Shown here: piece after piece, positions 7,343-9,416 of the stretch
How the letters are laid out: each line of letters opens with the position of its first letter
Numbering within the stretch: position 1 is the stretch's first letter
Position numbers and translations under genes: made by a program
Assembly: GCA_002427055.1 (NCBI GenBank)
Contig: DIPA01000010.1
Span: 292 to 9,707 of the forward strand
Reading direction: 5' to 3'
DNA: 9,416 nucleotides
Source: Firmicutes bacterium UBA5500
GTDB taxonomy: Bacteria; Bacillota; UBA994; UBA5500
The notes under the pieces: model-generated
Seen by the model: only the letters and a program-made list of their open reading frames with translations
What the model was told of the DNA's origin: nothing
The model's database searches: none

Positions 7343-7508
7343 TAAATTCTCCTCCTTTTAAGCTCATCGCAATAAGCGAATAAACAGCAGAATGAATCCT
7401 CGCTCACAGCGCTGCAAGGCGACAGCTGCTATATAGCGATACAATTAACTCACCTTCGCCATCGATGATTTCTTTTCCTGCTTTTTTCGCTAGGTAAATG
7501 CGTTAATC

Positions 7509-7540
7509 TAGTTTATTGTGAAGCAATAAACTTCCTCAAT
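7509..7540 (-). repeat. 32-bp hairpin repeat, copy 1
   Basis: Matches copy 2 at 31 of 32 positions, 72 bases away and in the same orientation; the only difference is at 7521, in the loop. Each copy carries a perfect 9-bp inverted repeat (AGTTTATTG at 7510-7518 and CAATAAACT at 7524-7532) with a 5-base loop, plus an 8-base tail TCCTCAAT. On the minus strand a copy also reads as a loose promoter (TTGAGG, 18 bases, TAAACT), which may be chance. Confidence 0.85.
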
Positions 7541-7580
7541 TGGTGCGGCAGCCGTTTCGAAGAAATGGCGAGAGCACATT

Positions 7581-7612
7581 TAGTTTATTGTGGAGCAATA
7601 AACTTCCTCAAT
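7581..7612 (-). repeat. 32-bp hairpin repeat, copy 2
   Basis: Second copy of the same unit, with its stem at 7582-7590 and 7596-7604. It begins seven bases after the guaB stop codon in transcription order. The single change from copy 1 (G at 7593) lies in the loop, so the stem is kept intact. The 40 bases between the copies are not repeated. Confidence 0.85.
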
Positions 7613-7619
7613 ACATTAA

Positions 7620-9119
<1,500 letters not shown>

Positions 9120-9128
9120 TTATGTAAT

Positions 9129-9147
9129 ATCATAGCATACATATGCT
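9129..9147 (-). promoter_or_regulatory. Possible guaB promoter: extended -10 overlapping a 14-bp inverted repeat
   Basis: On the minus strand TGCTATGAT (9129-9137) fits an extended -10 (TGnTATAAT with one mismatch). No good -35 lies at 17 bases. AGCATA (9134-9139) and TATGCT (9142-9147) form an inverted repeat with a 2-base centre that overlaps the upstream edge of this element. It could be an operator, but I know no regulator with this site. About 35 bases separate it from the guaB start codon. Confidence 0.4.
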
Positions 9148-9190
9148 CCAAACGGAAGCAATCGATAACTTTCTGAAAATGCAGGTACGC

Positions 9191-9225
9191 AAAAGGCTGT
9201 CTTACACTTAGCAAGACAGCCTTTT
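9191..9225 (-). terminator. Terminator hairpin after the 5S rRNA-tRNA-Asn cluster
   Basis: A perfect 13-bp stem (9191-9203 with 9213-9225, AAAAGGCTGTCTT) encloses a 9-base loop. The stem ends in A/T runs, so on the minus strand the upstroke starts with AAAA and the structure closes with TTTT (9191-9194). The design is symmetric and could work in both directions. Its likely job is to end the rRNA-tRNA transcript 4 bases after the tRNA and so isolate guaB. Confidence 0.82.
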
Positions 9226-9229
9226 AAGA

Positions 9230-9304
<75 letters not shown>

Positions 9305-9314
9305 ATAAAGGTTA

Positions 9315-9416
<102 letters not shown>

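Larger units (their letters stand above)
7343..7619. other. Gene-free spacer between guaB and the EF-G-like gene
   Basis: This 277-base spacer holds the two 32-bp repeats listed separately, the ribosome binding site of the EF-G-like gene (7351-7358) and a perfect 10-bp palindrome GCTATATAGC (7429-7438). I see no convincing sigma-A promoter for the EF-G-like gene and no hairpin plus T-tract after guaB. Co-transcription from guaB therefore cannot be excluded. Confidence 0.6.

Noticed and set aside
7541..7598. Mini reading frames starting at the TTG inside each 32-bp repeat (about 7 and 20 codons), as possible leader peptides
   Set aside because: The purine stretch before them is weak and they are too short to judge. 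The pattern follows from the repeat itself.

Overview
This 9.4-kb window reads entirely on the minus strand. It looks like a chromosomal housekeeping segment of a Bacillota (Firmicutes) bacterium. The evidence is the ctsR-mcsA-mcsB-clpC order followed by radA, a direct-repeat CtsR operator, AGGAGG-type ribosome binding sites and mixed ATG/TTG starts. The moderate base composition and the stand-alone EF-G2-type GTPase suggest a Clostridia-like lineage rather than Bacillus, but this placement is low confidence. I see no insertion sequence, phage gene, CRISPR array or plus-strand gene.

Layout in transcription order, from high to low coordinates. (1) 9416-9230: the 3' part of a 5S rRNA and a tRNA-Asn(GTT), the tail of an rRNA operon, closed by a strong hairpin at 9191-9225. 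(2) 9092-7620: guaB (IMP dehydrogenase), with a possible extended -10 promoter overlapping a 14-bp inverted repeat. (3) 7619-7343: a gene-free spacer with two copies of a 32-bp hairpin repeat. (4) 7342-5264: an EF-G-like translational GTPase with a TTG start and Tyr in place of the usual catalytic His of the G3 motif. (5) 5263-5074: a highly foldable 3' region ending in a textbook intrinsic terminator. (6) 5039-366: promoter, triple CtsR operator and the heat-shock operon ctsR-mcsA-mcsB-clpC. (7) 365-1: a weak terminator-like hairpin, a separate extended -10 promoter and the first 63 codons of radA, which appears to start at ATT.

The heat-shock genes form one circuit in well-studied Bacillota. 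CtsR represses the operon, the McsB arginine kinase (activated by McsA) inactivates CtsR and tags proteins with phosphoarginine, and ClpC recognises the tag and feeds substrates to ClpP. The key residues are visible here: CtsR Arg62 in the wing, McsB Cys170 and an RDxxRA motif, the McsA zinc fingers, and the ClpC pArg-pocket Glu31. The second ClpC pocket has Asp105 where Glu is usual.

The window is mostly ordinary. The points most worth a second look are the ATT start of radA, the His-to-Tyr change in the EF-G paralogue, the folded element downstream of it, and the twin repeats between guaB and that gene. I found no convincing new multi-gene system.
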